Shown: positions 44,601 to 54,414, counted from the stretch's first letter. The stretch is 64,000 nucleotides of DNA from Nostoc foliaceum FACHB-393 (GCF_014698505.1 NZ_JACJTD010000020.1:1-64000); one strand, 5' to 3'. Made by a program: numbers and translations. The notes: generated by a model not told the origin, from the letters alone.

Positions 44601-45196
44601 GAGTTAAATGTGTGTTCCAAAACTCCTGATGCTAAGATTCCCGATTTCTTATAGAAATCGGGAATCTTAATATAACGTGAGTTCGACAAACCTCTTAGAG
44701 ACCTTTTTATTAAGCTGATTAGACGGACACTATATGATAATCCGTCGAACTAACTTTAATATTAAAAGTTAATGCTCCAGAGAAGTCTGAGCAAAAGCTT
44801 AGTGCAATGGGCGCAGAGAGAAAGAGCACCTCACAGCTTTTATAAACCACGTTTTTGGAATAATTCATATTTAGCTATCAAACTTTCTACACTATCGGCG
44901 TTGCGTAGACACCTACTTCTGCAAATAAGCAAGCTGCGCGTAAGCGTCCCGCAGGGAACGTAGAGAAGTGGCTTGTCGTAAGACATTGCACACCTAATTT
45001 TCATTTAGAAAGTAGATTTACTTATATACATCAAGCTTTTTATAAGTAAATCTGATGAATTACATTAGGTTTGCGACTCTTCCAAGTCCATACACTCGTA
45101 GATGGCAGATCCTTGCTAAAGTAATGGTTATAAATGTTCAGAACCACAACCCATTTTTTGTAAGAGTTATGGATCAGTCGGTATTAAATTATGTAG
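44601..45196. other. Intergenic region with hairpins and repeat DNA
   Basis: Besides the terminator at 44634-44668, bases 44895-44985 hold a repeat of the type GCGTAAGCGTCCCGCAGGGA flanked by CTACTTCT and AGAAGTGG. AGATTTACTTATA (45014-45026) and TATAAGTAAATCT (45041-45053) are perfect inverted copies. The open frames here look spurious. Confidence 0.4.
44634..44668. terminator. Strong hairpin, probable terminator of the microprotein gene
   Basis: AAGATTCCCGATTTCT pairs perfectly with AGAAATCGGGAATCTT (16 bp, loop TAT). The following sequence is AT-rich rather than a pure T tract. Confidence 0.65.
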
Positions 45197-45270
45197 GGCG
45201 AACGATGGGAATTGAACCCACGAATGGTGGTACCACAAACCACTGCCTTAACCACTTGGCTACGCTCGCC
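45197..45270 (-). tRNA. trnH: tRNA-His (GTG)
   Basis: Read on the - strand, the acceptor stem is GCGAGCG / CGTTCGC with the encoded extra G at -1 (45270) facing discriminator C73 (45197), the identity hallmark of tRNA-His. U8-A9, a D arm with AAGTGGTTAA, anticodon arm GTGGT-TTGTGGT-ACCAC (anticodon GUG) and T arm GTGGG-TTCAATT-CCCAT all fold. CCA is not encoded. It is the only tRNA seen in the window. Confidence 0.96.
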
Positions 45271-45393
45271 ATTCAACAATTTGAATTATAGCAATAATTT
45301 GGCAAGCGATCAAGAGTTTTTCTTCAAGGAACGGATTTAGTTGATTTAGAGTCTCTGGAATCTAACAATTACAATGTATTTTACTTGGCAAAC

Positions 45394-45777
45394 ATGAAAC
45401 CCTTAACGATCATTGCATATACTGGAGCAGCAGCAGGACTCGCCGCCTTGGGTGTGACAATGGCGAATACCAATCCCAGTCAGGTTGAGTATGAAGAATA
45501 TGCAGTGCAACGGCTGACAGAATACTTAAAAACCGATGTATGCAAAAAAACCACCAATCTTATAGAAAACTTAATCCGCTTTAATTGTGATAAGTTGGTT
45601 GATTCGGCTAACCCGCAAATCCAAGAAATTATTGCCAGGACTACAGAAAGACAAAATTATATTATTTTTAGCATTTACCGTACAGATTTAACAATAAATT
45701 CTTGGCTACCTTCTTACAAATTTGAAACGGTGGGAGGTTTTGATCAATTTTATACTTACACTGCTGAAGAGCAATAA
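45394..45777 (+). CDS. DUF4359 family protein
   Basis: The 127-residue product has an N-terminal hydrophobic segment (about 4-23; TIIAYTGAAAGLAALGVTMA) acting as anchor or signal. The conserved DUF4359 body follows: YAVQRLTEYLKTDVCKK, FNCDKLVD with paired cysteines, and YIIFSIYRTDL...LPSYKFETVG. Widely conserved in cyanobacteria with no known role. ATG 45394 is preferred over TTG 45385. A purine-rich repeat run follows the stop. Confidence 0.75.
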   Translation: MKPLTIIAYTGAAAGLAALGVTMANTNPSQVEYEEYAVQRLTEYLKTDVCKKTTNLIENLIRFNCDKLVDSANPQIQEIIARTTERQNYIIFSIYRTDLTINSWLPSYKFETVGGFDQFYTYTAEEQ

Positions 45778-46011
45778 GGCAAGGAGCAGGGGGAGATGAG
45801 GGAGCTGGGGGAGCAGAAGCTTATAGTTATCTTGGATGTAGAAATTGAGTAATTTAATTTTTGAAGTTACCGATAAAAGTGATTAAGAATACTTCTATTT
45901 AGTGATTGATAATAGTTTCAATAATTACCAAAGTTACCAAAGTACCTACTACCACCAGCTTAATATTAAGTAAAATATGAGAATTAGTCACTGAGAGTTC
46001 AAGCTTTGCCG

Positions 46012-46752
46012 ATGTCATCTGCGTATCTGCTAGTATCTCACGGAAGTCGCGATCGCCGCCCAGAAATTGCTATGCAGCAACTAGCAAAGCTGGTATGTAA
46101 CAAATTGCCAGAAAATCACAACAATAGCGAGCATCTTGTTGGCATAGCTGCTTTGGAAATGAGTCCTCAGCCTTTACACGAGCAGATTCAAGAATTTGCC
46201 AAGAGCGCTTTTGGCGATTGCAAACTATCTCAAAACCAGAATCGCCTCAAAATTGTACCGCTGTTTCTGTTGCCGGGAGTCCATGTCATGACAGATATTC
46301 CAGCCGAAGTAGCACTAGCACAACAGGCTACTGGTCAGGATATCACGATTGAGTTGCAACCACATTTAGGCTCTCACCCCAATTTAGAGAAATTGCTGGC
46401 AAAGCAAATAGCTGCTATAGAAGCAGAAGCATGGATTCTCTTAGCTCATGGTAGCCGTCGCCCAGGTTCCAAAGAAACTGTGGAAGCTATGGCTGCGAGT
46501 TTGCCAGCCGTAGCTGCTTATTGGTCTGGGCCTCCTAGTTTAGAATCACGGGTGAAAGAGTTGGTAGCTGCTGGTTATCGGGAAATTGCAATTTTGCCAT
46601 ACTTTTTATTCGCTGGTGGAATAACTGATGCGATCGCGGCCTCCATAGAGGAGCTAAAATTACAATTTTCTGCGGTGAATTTCCAATTGGCACAGCCACT
46701 GGGAGCAAGTGCAGAATTAGCCGAGCTAATTTGGGATTTAACAGATAGATAG
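46012..46752 (+). CDS. Sirohydrochlorin chelatase (CbiX/SirB type)
   Basis: Inserts Fe2+ or Co2+ into sirohydrochlorin. The long two-lobe form (246 residues) has the catalytic-His strand YLLVSHGSRDRRPEIAM near the N-terminus and a second copy, ILLAHGSRRPGS, halfway along; VPLFLLPGVHVMTDIP carries another metal-proximal His. ATG 46012 is used; an in-frame TTG lies two codons upstream. The cobA gene begins directly after the stop codon, so the pair makes precorrin-2/sirohaem intermediates together. Confidence 0.9.
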   Translation: MSSAYLLVSHGSRDRRPEIAMQQLAKLVCNKLPENHNNSEHLVGIAALEMSPQPLHEQIQEFAKSAFGDCKLSQNQNRLKIVPLFLLPGVHVMTDIPAEVALAQQATGQDITIELQPHLGSHPNLEKLLAKQIAAIEAEAWILLAHGSRRPGSKETVEAMAASLPAVAAYWSGPPSLESRVKELVAAGYREIAILPYFLFAGGITDAIAASIEELKLQFSAVNFQLAQPLGASAELAELIWDLTDR

Positions 46753-47532
46753 ATGAACCGCACAGAAAAACAGGAGAAAAAGTATTTGGGAAAGGTTTAT
46801 TTAGTAGGTGCGGGGCCAGGAGATCCAGGACTAATTACCCTGAAGGCTAAAGGTTTGTTGGAATGTGCAGATGTAGTCATCTATGATGCCTTAGTGAGTC
46901 CGGCAATTCTGGCAATGATTAATCCCCAAGCCGAGCAAATTAACGCTGGGAAGCGGAGGGGAAAACATTCACTGTTCCAGGAAGAAACAACACAATTGCT
47001 GATTGAGAAAGCGCAGGATCATGCAATTGTGGTGCGGCTAAAGGGTGGCGATCCTTTTATTTTTGGTCGCGGTGGCGAAGAGATGGAAGAATTAGTTAAC
47101 GCGGGAATATCAACGGAAGTTGTGCCGGGTATCACATCGGGAATTGCTGCGGCGGCCTATGCAGGTATTCCATTGACTCATCGACTGTATAGCTCTTCGG
47201 TGACATTTGTTACTGGTCACGAGGCGGCTGGTAAGTATAGACCGAAGGTGGATTGGAATGCGATCGCTCACGGTTCCGAAACAATTGTAATTTATATGGG
47301 AATTCACAATCTGCCTTATATTGTGGAGCAATTAAGTGCAGCTGGGTTGAATTTAGAAACGCCCATTGCTTTGGTGCGCTGGGGTACGCGCCCAGAACAA
47401 GAAGAATTGATTGGTACTTTAGAGACAATTGTAGAGCAGGTAGAGCAAACTGGATTTGGTGCGCCTGCGATCGCAGTCATTGGACAAGTAGTAAATATGC
47501 ACAGTATTTTGTCTAGTTGTCGTCCAGTTTGA
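46753..47532 (+). CDS. cobA: Uroporphyrinogen-III C-methyltransferase
   Basis: SUMT methylates uroporphyrinogen III twice with S-adenosylmethionine, giving precorrin-2 for sirohaem and cobalamin. All signature motifs are intact: VGAGPGDPGLITLKA, RLKGGDPFIFGRGGEE, VPGITSGIAAAAYAGIPLTHR and VTGHE. The 259-residue length is standard. It begins at the base after the chelatase stop (46752/46753), indicating tight co-translation. A second, diverged SUMT domain is encoded in the fusion at 54582. Confidence 0.95.
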   Translation: MNRTEKQEKKYLGKVYLVGAGPGDPGLITLKAKGLLECADVVIYDALVSPAILAMINPQAEQINAGKRRGKHSLFQEETTQLLIEKAQDHAIVVRLKGGDPFIFGRGGEEMEELVNAGISTEVVPGITSGIAAAAYAGIPLTHRLYSSSVTFVTGHEAAGKYRPKVDWNAIAHGSETIVIYMGIHNLPYIVEQLSAAGLNLETPIALVRWGTRPEQEELIGTLETIVEQVEQTGFGAPAIAVIGQVVNMHSILSSCRPV

Positions 47533-47562
47533 TGGTTGGCGCAAACGTAAAATCCAGTGTAT

Positions 47563-48183
47563 TTAAGTTTCTCGAATCCAAAATGCCAATCCTCCTCCAC
47601 GACCACGAGCTGCAATGAAATCTTCTGTAACTAAAAAGAAGGCAAAGAAGGGTAATTTAGCTATAGGCTGGTTGTAGAAATCTTCTGTTTGAACTTTACC
47701 AGAACGCATTGGTCTGTCATATACAACACGATCAAACAAACTGATAAGCATTTGGTTAAAGTCAAATGCCAATAAATTTTTTTTACCTAAATATTGCACT
47801 GGCCCTTTAAGTTTCAACAAAACTGGGCCAAATTCAACCTGATTACTAATTTCGCCCATGTTTGAATCCTGTTCTAAAGTGGCATCAAAGGAAACATGGA
47901 TTCTTATAAACTTGGGTACATACAAACCCTTGCCTAATACAATTCCCCCGCGCTTTCTGACTTTTTTAGTGCCAGTAGCAAAGCAAAGTTGCCATTTACC
48001 TAGAAGAGACTCAAACGGATAAGTTAAGCGTTGCTGCTTGGCAGATTTTTCTGCTTCTAGCAACGCATTTACTAATATTTCAGCACTAGGACGTGTGCCT
48101 CTCTGGCCTCGATACCCAGCCGCAGCCTGGGATAGTACGGTCACAAAGTCAAATGTCGCTTTAGATGCCAAATTAGCTGTCAT
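47563..48183 (-). CDS. PAP/fibrillin-like protein
   Basis: The 206-residue product has the pattern LLEAEKSAKQQRLTYPFESLLGKWQLCFATGTKK, a basic turn (VRKRGG), then strand-rich sequence and a C-terminal FFAFFLVTEDFIAARGRGGG. This matches plastid-lipid-associated (fibrillin) proteins, which associate with thylakoid lipid structures. No signal peptide is visible. It is convergent with the cobA operon, leaving only 30 bases between stops. Confidence 0.65.
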   Translation of the reverse strand: MTANLASKATFDFVTVLSQAAAGYRGQRGTRPSAEILVNALLEAEKSAKQQRLTYPFESLLGKWQLCFATGTKKVRKRGGIVLGKGLYVPKFIRIHVSFDATLEQDSNMGEISNQVEFGPVLLKLKGPVQYLGKKNLLAFDFNQMLISLFDRVVYDRPMRSGKVQTEDFYNQPIAKLPFFAFFLVTEDFIAARGRGGGLAFWIRET

Positions 48184-48649
48184 AATTTAACTATTTCTTT
48201 GCTTTTCTGATAGATTGTAGCGTTATGGGGAGTAGGGAGTGGAGAATCGGGAAGAGGTATTTTCATAGTTGGTTGTCAGATTTTTTCGGGATAAAGTCTC
48301 TTCCGTAAGGTAGAATGATTCTCTTTCATTAGGTATAGCTGGCTTTTGATTAGGGTTACGACGGGCTGTGCTAACGGCCCAAGCCACCGCTACCTCACCT
48401 ACGATACAGTGCATCCAAAGCTTTGGCTCTTGTTAATGACCAAATTCTGTAACAATGGTTAACAATCTGACAATTCAGATCATGTGGAAAAGTTAACGCA
48501 AAACCTTACCCCTCAGGCCCCAACCCTTGTATGGAATGGGGAGAATTCAAAGCCTCTCGATAACAGGAGAGAGGAATGAAAGTGAGGTTTTCCAAATGTC
48601 GTGAAAAGTCAGGGTTAACAATAAGCCGGAATACTAATCTAAGCTACTC
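48184..48649. other. Intergenic region upstream of homogentisate phytyltransferase
   Basis: About 466 bases with no credible gene. Around 48500-48590 there is an AAAACCTTACCCCTC ... GTGAGGTTTT inverted repeat with pyrimidine-rich arms, of a type widespread in Nostoc intergenic DNA. Promoters for the two divergent neighbours must lie here. Confidence 0.4.
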
Positions 48650-49606
48650 ATGAGCCAGAGTTCTCAAAACAGCCCTTTGCCACGCAAACCCGTTCAATCA
48701 TATTTCCATTGGTTATACGCTTTCTGGAAATTCTCTCGCCCTCACACGATTATTGGTACAAGTCTGAGTGTGTTGGGTTTATATTTTATTGCCATTGCTG
48801 TTTCTTCAACTGGATTTTCTGGCATTCCACTGAGTCGGGTTTTGGGCGCATGGATTGCTTGTCTGTGTGGCAATGTCTACATTGTGGGGCTGAATCAATT
48901 AGAAGATGTTGATATTGACAAGATTAATAAGCCTCATTTACCGTTGGCATCAGGTGAGTTTTCTCGACAGACAGGGCAATTTATTGTCGCTTTTACTGGG
49001 ATTGTGGCGCTAGTTGTGGCGTGGCTAACTGGGCCATTCTTATTTGGGATGGTAGCAATTAGTTTGGCCATCGGTACTGCTTATTCTTTACCACCAATTC
49101 GCTTGAAACAGTTTCCATTTTGGGCAGCGCTGTGTATTTTTTCGGTGCGCGGCACGATTGTTAATTTAGGGTTGTATTTGCACTATAGTTGGGTGCTGAA
49201 ACAAAGCCAAGGAATTCCGCCTGTGGTGTGGGTGCTGACGTTATTTATCTTGGTGTTTACCTTTGCGATCGCTATATTTAAAGATATACCAGATATGGAA
49301 GGCGATCGCCTTTATAATATCTCTACTTTCACTATCAAACTCGGTTCGCAAGCTGTGTTTAATCTAGCTCTTTGGGTGATAACTGTCTGCTATCTGGGGA
49401 TAATTTTGGTTGGCGTGCTACGTGTGGCCTCAGTTAACCCCATATTTGTGGTAATTACTCATTTGGCACTGTTAATCTGGATGTGGTTGCGGAGTTTGGC
49501 AGTAGACTTACAAGATAAAAGTGCGATCGCTCAATTCTACCAATTTATCTGGAAACTCTTTTTTATCGAATATCTGATTTTTCCTATCGCCTGCCTTTTG
49601 GCTTAG
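48650..49606 (+). CDS. Homogentisate phytyltransferase
   Basis: This UbiA-type membrane prenyltransferase attaches phytyl to homogentisate, the committed step of tocopherol (vitamin E) synthesis. The first Asp motif NQLEDVDIDKINKPHLPLA and second motif KDIPDMEGDR are present, with about nine hydrophobic helices across 318 residues. The motif NKPHLPLASGE is characteristic of the cyanobacterial/plastid HPT (VTE2/slr1736) clade. A TPR gene follows only 3 bases after the stop. Confidence 0.92.
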   Translation: MSQSSQNSPLPRKPVQSYFHWLYAFWKFSRPHTIIGTSLSVLGLYFIAIAVSSTGFSGIPLSRVLGAWIACLCGNVYIVGLNQLEDVDIDKINKPHLPLASGEFSRQTGQFIVAFTGIVALVVAWLTGPFLFGMVAISLAIGTAYSLPPIRLKQFPFWAALCIFSVRGTIVNLGLYLHYSWVLKQSQGIPPVVWVLTLFILVFTFAIAIFKDIPDMEGDRLYNISTFTIKLGSQAVFNLALWVITVCYLGIILVGVLRVASVNPIFVVITHLALLIWMWLRSLAVDLQDKSAIAQFYQFIWKLFFIEYLIFPIACLLA

Positions 49607-49609
49607 ACA

Positions 49610-50083
49610 ATGCTAGAAACCTTTCCCACTACTTCTATTATCGCTGCTCTTGTAGTTGTTCTCAGTCTGTCAATTCTTGGCTATTTCGCTTGGAAAACTT
49701 TGATTACCTCAAACTTGTTTCAAAAAGGAATCAATCTTGCTCAAGCAAAAGATTACCAAGGTGCAGAAGTAGCGTTTCGTAAGGTGATTTCTCTCAACTC
49801 TACTAATGATGTGGTGCGCTTGTTTTTGGGAGATGTTTTAAACCAGCAAGGCCAAGTAGAGGAAGCAACAGAATTATTCCGGGAAGTGATTCGCCGCAGC
49901 CCAAAAAATCCTGATGCTTATTTGCGTCTGGCAAATATTCTCATGCAGCAAGAACGAGAAGAGGAAGCTAAAACTAACCTGCTACAAGCTAAAGATTTAT
50001 TGCAAAAACAACGCCAACCTGAAAAAGCTAAAAAAATCACTCAACTGTTAGATAAAATGAGTGCTAAGTCAATTCCATCTTAA
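49610..50083 (+). CDS. Membrane-anchored TPR protein
   Basis: One N-terminal helix (about 7-27) anchors a soluble part with three tetratricopeptide repeats (about 38-140; GINLAQAKDYQGAEVAFRKV, LFLGDVLNQQGQVEEATELF, AYLRLANILMQQEREEEAK). It starts 3 bases after the homogentisate phytyltransferase stop, so co-expression is likely, possibly as an assembly or scaffold partner. The partner proteins are unknown. Confidence 0.85.
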   Translation: MLETFPTTSIIAALVVVLSLSILGYFAWKTLITSNLFQKGINLAQAKDYQGAEVAFRKVISLNSTNDVVRLFLGDVLNQQGQVEEATELFREVIRRSPKNPDAYLRLANILMQQEREEEAKTNLLQAKDLLQKQRQPEKAKKITQLLDKMSAKSIPS

Positions 50084-50721
50084 GTTAATTCAGAATTGCG
50101 GAGATTAAGTTTTCCTGTTCCGTCTCCTAATTTTTACCATTATTTCCATGATGGGGAGAATGGGTTTTGGTTTAGAATTTGCCAGTATCTACCGCAATTA
50201 TATCTGCAATTTTCGCAAGTTTGACCACTCACTTTATCGCCCTTAAAAGTGAAATATTATGCGCTATATATATCCACAATGAATTGATTTAGGGTTTAGA
50301 GGAGAAGATGGTGGGAATTTTAAAATCTTGTCTTTTTGCAAAACATCCACACCAACAGTTTTTTTGGTTTGTAAAGACATATTATATTTTCCTTAAGCAG
50401 TAAAGGAACTAGACCACTACATCATTAATATTTTAGTACTAAAATAGTAAAGCAATTCTCATTTTACTAGGTACTAGTTAGGTAGCAAAGTAGTGCACTC
50501 CTACGACGAGGTTATATATTCATCTGTGGTTAATTATTTTTTCTGTACCGTTATCTGTGCAGTAACTGCTATATCAGGTGAAGGCAAGAAAGAGCAAAAA
50601 TGACAATTCAATAGCCAAGCCGCCTTCGGTTAGCTCTTAATACCGATGTGCGAACAACTTGGGCTAATTAAAAAAATAAATTTAGTAGTAGATTTTATAG
50701 ATTCAAAAAAATCAAGTGTTT
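50084..50721. other. Intergenic region with a possible tiny ORF
   Basis: About 640 AT-rich bases. A 31-codon frame at 50308-50403 (MVGILKSCLFAKHPHQQFF...) follows AGAGGAG at short spacing and might be translated, but nothing else supports it. No terminator or known RNA was recognised. Confidence 0.35.
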
Positions 50722-52863
50722 ATGTCAGACATAATATCAGAATTATGGACTAATTTTTTTACATCAGGATCATTTATTCCACATGGACACTGCTATCTAT
50801 GGCAAACGAATTTAGTTTGGTTACACATATTATCTGATTCGTTTATTGCACTAGCTTATTACTCAATTCCAGCTACACTCTTCTACTTTGTCCGCAAGCG
50901 GCAGGATTTGCCCTTTGATTGGATTTTTCTACTGTTTAGTGCATTTATCGTAGCTTGCGGCACTACTCATTTAATAGAGATTTGGACACTTTGGCATCCA
51001 ATCTATTGGGTATCGGGGTTTGTCAAAGCAGTAACTGCAATAATATCTGTAGTTACTGCACTAGAACTTATACCTCTAGTTCCACAAGCACTGGCACTTC
51101 CTAGCCCTGCTCAATTAGAACAAGCAAATCAAGAACTTCAAACACAAATAGCCGAACGCTTACGGGTAGAGAAGGAACTACGAAAATACCAGAATCATCT
51201 GGAAGAAATGGTTGCTGTTCGCACCAATGAAATTACCAAGACCAACGAGCAATTACAACAAGAAATCCTTGAGCGTCAACGCATTTTAGAAATTCTCCGA
51301 CAAAGTGAAGAACGCTATCGTTACCTAGCTGAGGCAATTCCTCAACTTGTATGGACAACCAATCCTAACGGTGAATGTGATTTTTTTAATCAAAATTGGT
51401 GCGAATACACTGGGCTAACATTAGAGCAGTCCTTGGGTTCTGGTTGGTTGGCTGCATTGCATCCAGATGATGTCCAAAGTGCTGATGAAGTTTGGTCTAA
51501 TGCTGTAAAAAATAGCACTATATATAACAATGAATATCGCTTTAAACGGGCTTCTGATGCCTCCTATCGTTGGCAGCTAGCGCGAGCTTTACCACTCAAA
51601 GATGAGCAAGGTATTGTAGTGAAGTGGTTTGGAACATGTACAGATATCCACGAACAAAAACAAATACTTGAAGAACGGGCGCACCTGCTGGAATTAGAAC
51701 AAGTTGCACGAGCCAAAGCAGAAACAGCCAATCGAATTAAGGATGAATTTTTAGCCGTCCTTTCTCACGAACTACGCACTCCACTAAACGCAATACTCGG
51801 CTGGTCAAAGTTGTTGCAAATCGGTAGGTTAGACAAAGCAAAGACATCTGAAGCACTAGCCACAATTGAGCGGAATGCTACCTTACAGGTTCAACTCATT
51901 GAAGACTTGCTGGATATCTCTAGAATTTTACAGGGCAAACTGACGCTGAATATTACAGAGATTAACCTAGAGTCTACGGTATTGTCTGCACTACAGACAA
52001 TGCGTTTAGCGGCAGAAACAAAGTTGATTGAGGTAAGTACAGTATTTGAAGCCCGTGTGGGGAAAGTTATGGGCGACTCGACTCGTTTGCAACAAGTTGT
52101 CTGGAATCTCCTTTCTAATGCTGTCAAGTTTACACCAAAGGGAGGAAAGATAGAAGTACGACTAGAGCAAGCTGATGGCTATGCTCAAATCATAGTTAGC
52201 GATACAGGTAAGGGAATTAGCGCTGAGTTTTTGCCATTTGTGTTTGATTACTTTCGCCAAGCAGATAGCACCACTACGAGGAATTTTGGTGGATTAGGAC
52301 TGGGATTGGCAATTGTGCGTAATATCATCGAGATACATGGTGGCCTTGTCAAAGCCAATAGCCACGGTGAAGGCAAAGGGGCAATATTTACTGTTAGCTT
52401 GCCGCTTTTGCAAGATGAAAGCCCAAGTCTGGCGGATGAACAAAACTATGTTCCATTATTAACTCCTAACTCTTTACCTCTCACTGGCGTTCGAGTTTTA
52501 GTTGTCGATGATGATGCTGATTCACGAGATTTTGCTGCTTTTGTATTAGAGCAAGATGGGGCTTTTGTTATCGCGGTATCTTCAGCATTTGAAGCATTAC
52601 AAGCTTTAGCACAGGTAAAACCAGATGTGTTGGTCAGCGATATTAGTATGCCCGATATGGATGGCTATATGTTAATACATCAAGTGCGAACTTGGACACC
52701 AGAGCGAGGTGGACAAATTCCAGCAATTGCCTTGACGGCTTTTGCTAGAAACGATGACCAGCAAGAAGCGCTAAAAGCTGGGTTTCAGATGCATGTGCCC
52801 AAGCCTTTTAACCCAGAAGAATTAATTGCAGCTATTGCTAAACTTGTCGAAACAAAAGTGTAA
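50722..52863 (+). CDS. Ethylene-receptor-like hybrid histidine kinase
   Basis: Residues 1-120 form three membrane helices that match the ethylene-binding domain of plant ETR1. Asp39, Tyr46, Pro50, Ile76, Cys79 and His83 occur at exactly the ETR1 spacing (25, 32, 36, 62, 65, 69), Cys and His being the copper ligands. A coiled-coil linker (about 125-195), a PAS domain (about 200-315), HisKA with His349 (LSHELRTPLNAI), HATPase (LLSNAVKFTPKGG; GLGLGLAIV) and a receiver with Asp640 (DISMPDMDGY) follow. It probably senses ethylene, as shown for Synechocystis SynEtr1. The output of the fused receiver is unknown. ATG 50722 is used; GTG 50716 is open. Confidence 0.9.
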   Translation: MSDIISELWTNFFTSGSFIPHGHCYLWQTNLVWLHILSDSFIALAYYSIPATLFYFVRKRQDLPFDWIFLLFSAFIVACGTTHLIEIWTLWHPIYWVSGFVKAVTAIISVVTALELIPLVPQALALPSPAQLEQANQELQTQIAERLRVEKELRKYQNHLEEMVAVRTNEITKTNEQLQQEILERQRILEILRQSEERYRYLAEAIPQLVWTTNPNGECDFFNQNWCEYTGLTLEQSLGSGWLAALHPDDVQSADEVWSNAVKNSTIYNNEYRFKRASDASYRWQLARALPLKDEQGIVVKWFGTCTDIHEQKQILEERAHLLELEQVARAKAETANRIKDEFLAVLSHELRTPLNAILGWSKLLQIGRLDKAKTSEALATIERNATLQVQLIEDLLDISRILQGKLTLNITEINLESTVLSALQTMRLAAETKLIEVSTVFEARVGKVMGDSTRLQQVVWNLLSNAVKFTPKGGKIEVRLEQADGYAQIIVSDTGKGISAEFLPFVFDYFRQADSTTTRNFGGLGLGLAIVRNIIEIHGGLVKANSHGEGKGAIFTVSLPLLQDESPSLADEQNYVPLLTPNSLPLTGVRVLVVDDDADSRDFAAFVLEQDGAFVIAVSSAFEALQALAQVKPDVLVSDISMPDMDGYMLIHQVRTWTPERGGQIPAIALTAFARNDDQQEALKAGFQMHVPKPFNPEELIAAIAKLVETKV

Positions 52864-53184
52864 GCAATTAGTTAAAAAACAACTTTTTAATTCTAATAAA
52901 GCCTCAGCTATTGTGTACAAATGGACACTTGTATGAAAGTAGACTTGTATCAAGTTAGGTTAATCACTTATAATTCCTGCTAGACTCCGCTGAAGTCCAC
53001 TTGACTGGACTTCAGCTATGAGACTCGGAATTTCTTCCGAGGCGAGATAGAAACGCAGTGGGAAATTTATTAATAAAGATATGGCTGCGGCAAGACTTGT
53101 GTGGGGAGGGTCTGGGGTGTTTTTATGATAGCAATTAGCTGCACTCAATATTACATGTAAATCAAGCAGGTAAGGTAATAATAA
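52864..53184. other. Intergenic region with a hairpin
   Basis: GCTGAAGTCCA (52989-52999) and TGGACTTCAGC (53006-53016) form a perfect 11-bp stem. There is no T tract, so it may be a repeat or a regulatory structure. No gene seen. Confidence 0.4.
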
Positions 53185-54414
53185 ATGCTGAAAAACAAGA
53201 ATCTACTGGTAGCAGCTATTATCTGCTTGTGTTTGAGTAATGGAAATACTGCCTTTGGTAAAGATGTTGGCGTTGTTTTATCAAAAATTCCAGGCTCAAA
53301 TCAGTCCGCAGTTCCTCAAAACAAAAACGCAGTTGCTAACTTTGAGCAAGGAACCAATCTCTACAAACAAGGAGATTTCAAAGGAGCAGAGGCGGCTTTT
53401 CGCAAAGCAATTGAACTAGAACCCAACTTTGCACAAGCTTATATTGCTTTGGCAAATACTCTTGACGATCAAGGTAAACCACAAGAAGCGATCGCACATT
53501 ACAAAAAAGCTATTAGCCTCGATCCTAAAGACTCTGGAGCATACTTCAATTTGGGTTTGACTTTAGCAAGGCTCAATCAGTTAGAAGCTGCGATCGCCCA
53601 ATATAAGAGAGCTATCAGCCTTGAACCCAAGTATGCAGACGCTCACTATAACTTAGGAAATGCTTTGTACGCTCAAGGCAAGCTAACAGAAGCAGTCACC
53701 GAATATACAGCAGCTATTCGCCTCAAACCCAATTATGCCCCAACTTACACGCGTCTGGGAAATGTTCTGTACGATCAAGGTAAGCTAGAACAAGCAGTTA
53801 CTCAGTACAAAAAATCCATTAGCTTTGATCCCAAGTATGCAGACGCTCACTATTACTTAGGGAACGCCTTGTATGCTCAAGGAAAGCCAGCAGAAGCAAT
53901 CGCCGAATATACAGCAGCCATTCGTCTCGATCCAAAAAATCCCGCAGGTTATAATGCCCTGGGAAATACTCTGTACGCTCAAGGCAAACTAGAAGAAGCG
54001 ATCGCCCAGTATAAACAAGCCATTAGCTTGGCTCCTAACTATGCAGACGCTCACTATAATTTAGCAAGCGCTTTTTACGCTCAAGGCAAGCTAGCAGAAG
54101 CAATCGCCGACTATACCGAAGCGATTCGCCTTGATCCAAAACATGCACAAGCTTACACAGGCTTGGGAAATGCGATGGATGATCAAGGGAAACCGCAAGA
54201 AGCGATCGCACATTACAAAAAAGCCATTAGCCTTGTACCCAACGATGCATTCACTTACTATAATTTGGGCATCACTTTAGGAAGAGAACAAAAGCTCGAA
54301 GAAGCGATCGTTAATCTCAAAAAAGCCAGAGAGTTATTCCAAGCTGAGGAAAATAAGGAGATGGTTGAGCAAGTTAATCAGCTAATCCAAAAAATTAATA
54401 CCCGAACGAATTGA
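53185..54414 (+). CDS. Exported TPR-repeat protein
   Basis: A signal peptide (NKNLLVAAIICLCLSNGNTAFG, about 4-25) is followed by nine or ten near-consensus tetratricopeptide repeats (about 50-395), many with DAHYNLGNALYAQGKLTEA. Neighbouring repeats are very alike, suggesting recent duplication. TPR arrays are protein-binding scaffolds; here in the periplasm or outside. AAGG precedes the ATG. Its stop lies 40 bases before the second 123-bp MITE copy. Confidence 0.88.
   Translation: MLKNKNLLVAAIICLCLSNGNTAFGKDVGVVLSKIPGSNQSAVPQNKNAVANFEQGTNLYKQGDFKGAEAAFRKAIELEPNFAQAYIALANTLDDQGKPQEAIAHYKKAISLDPKDSGAYFNLGLTLARLNQLEAAIAQYKRAISLEPKYADAHYNLGNALYAQGKLTEAVTEYTAAIRLKPNYAPTYTRLGNVLYDQGKLEQAVTQYKKSISFDPKYADAHYYLGNALYAQGKPAEAIAEYTAAIRLDPKNPAGYNALGNTLYAQGKLEEAIAQYKQAISLAPNYADAHYNLASAFYAQGKLAEAIADYTEAIRLDPKHAQAYTGLGNAMDDQGKPQEAIAHYKKAISLVPNDAFTYYNLGITLGREQKLEEAIVNLKKARELFQAEENKEMVEQVNQLIQKINTRTN

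Noticed and set aside
45055-45291. 78-codon + strand frame
   Set aside because: It runs straight through the tRNA-His gene and has no ribosome-binding site.
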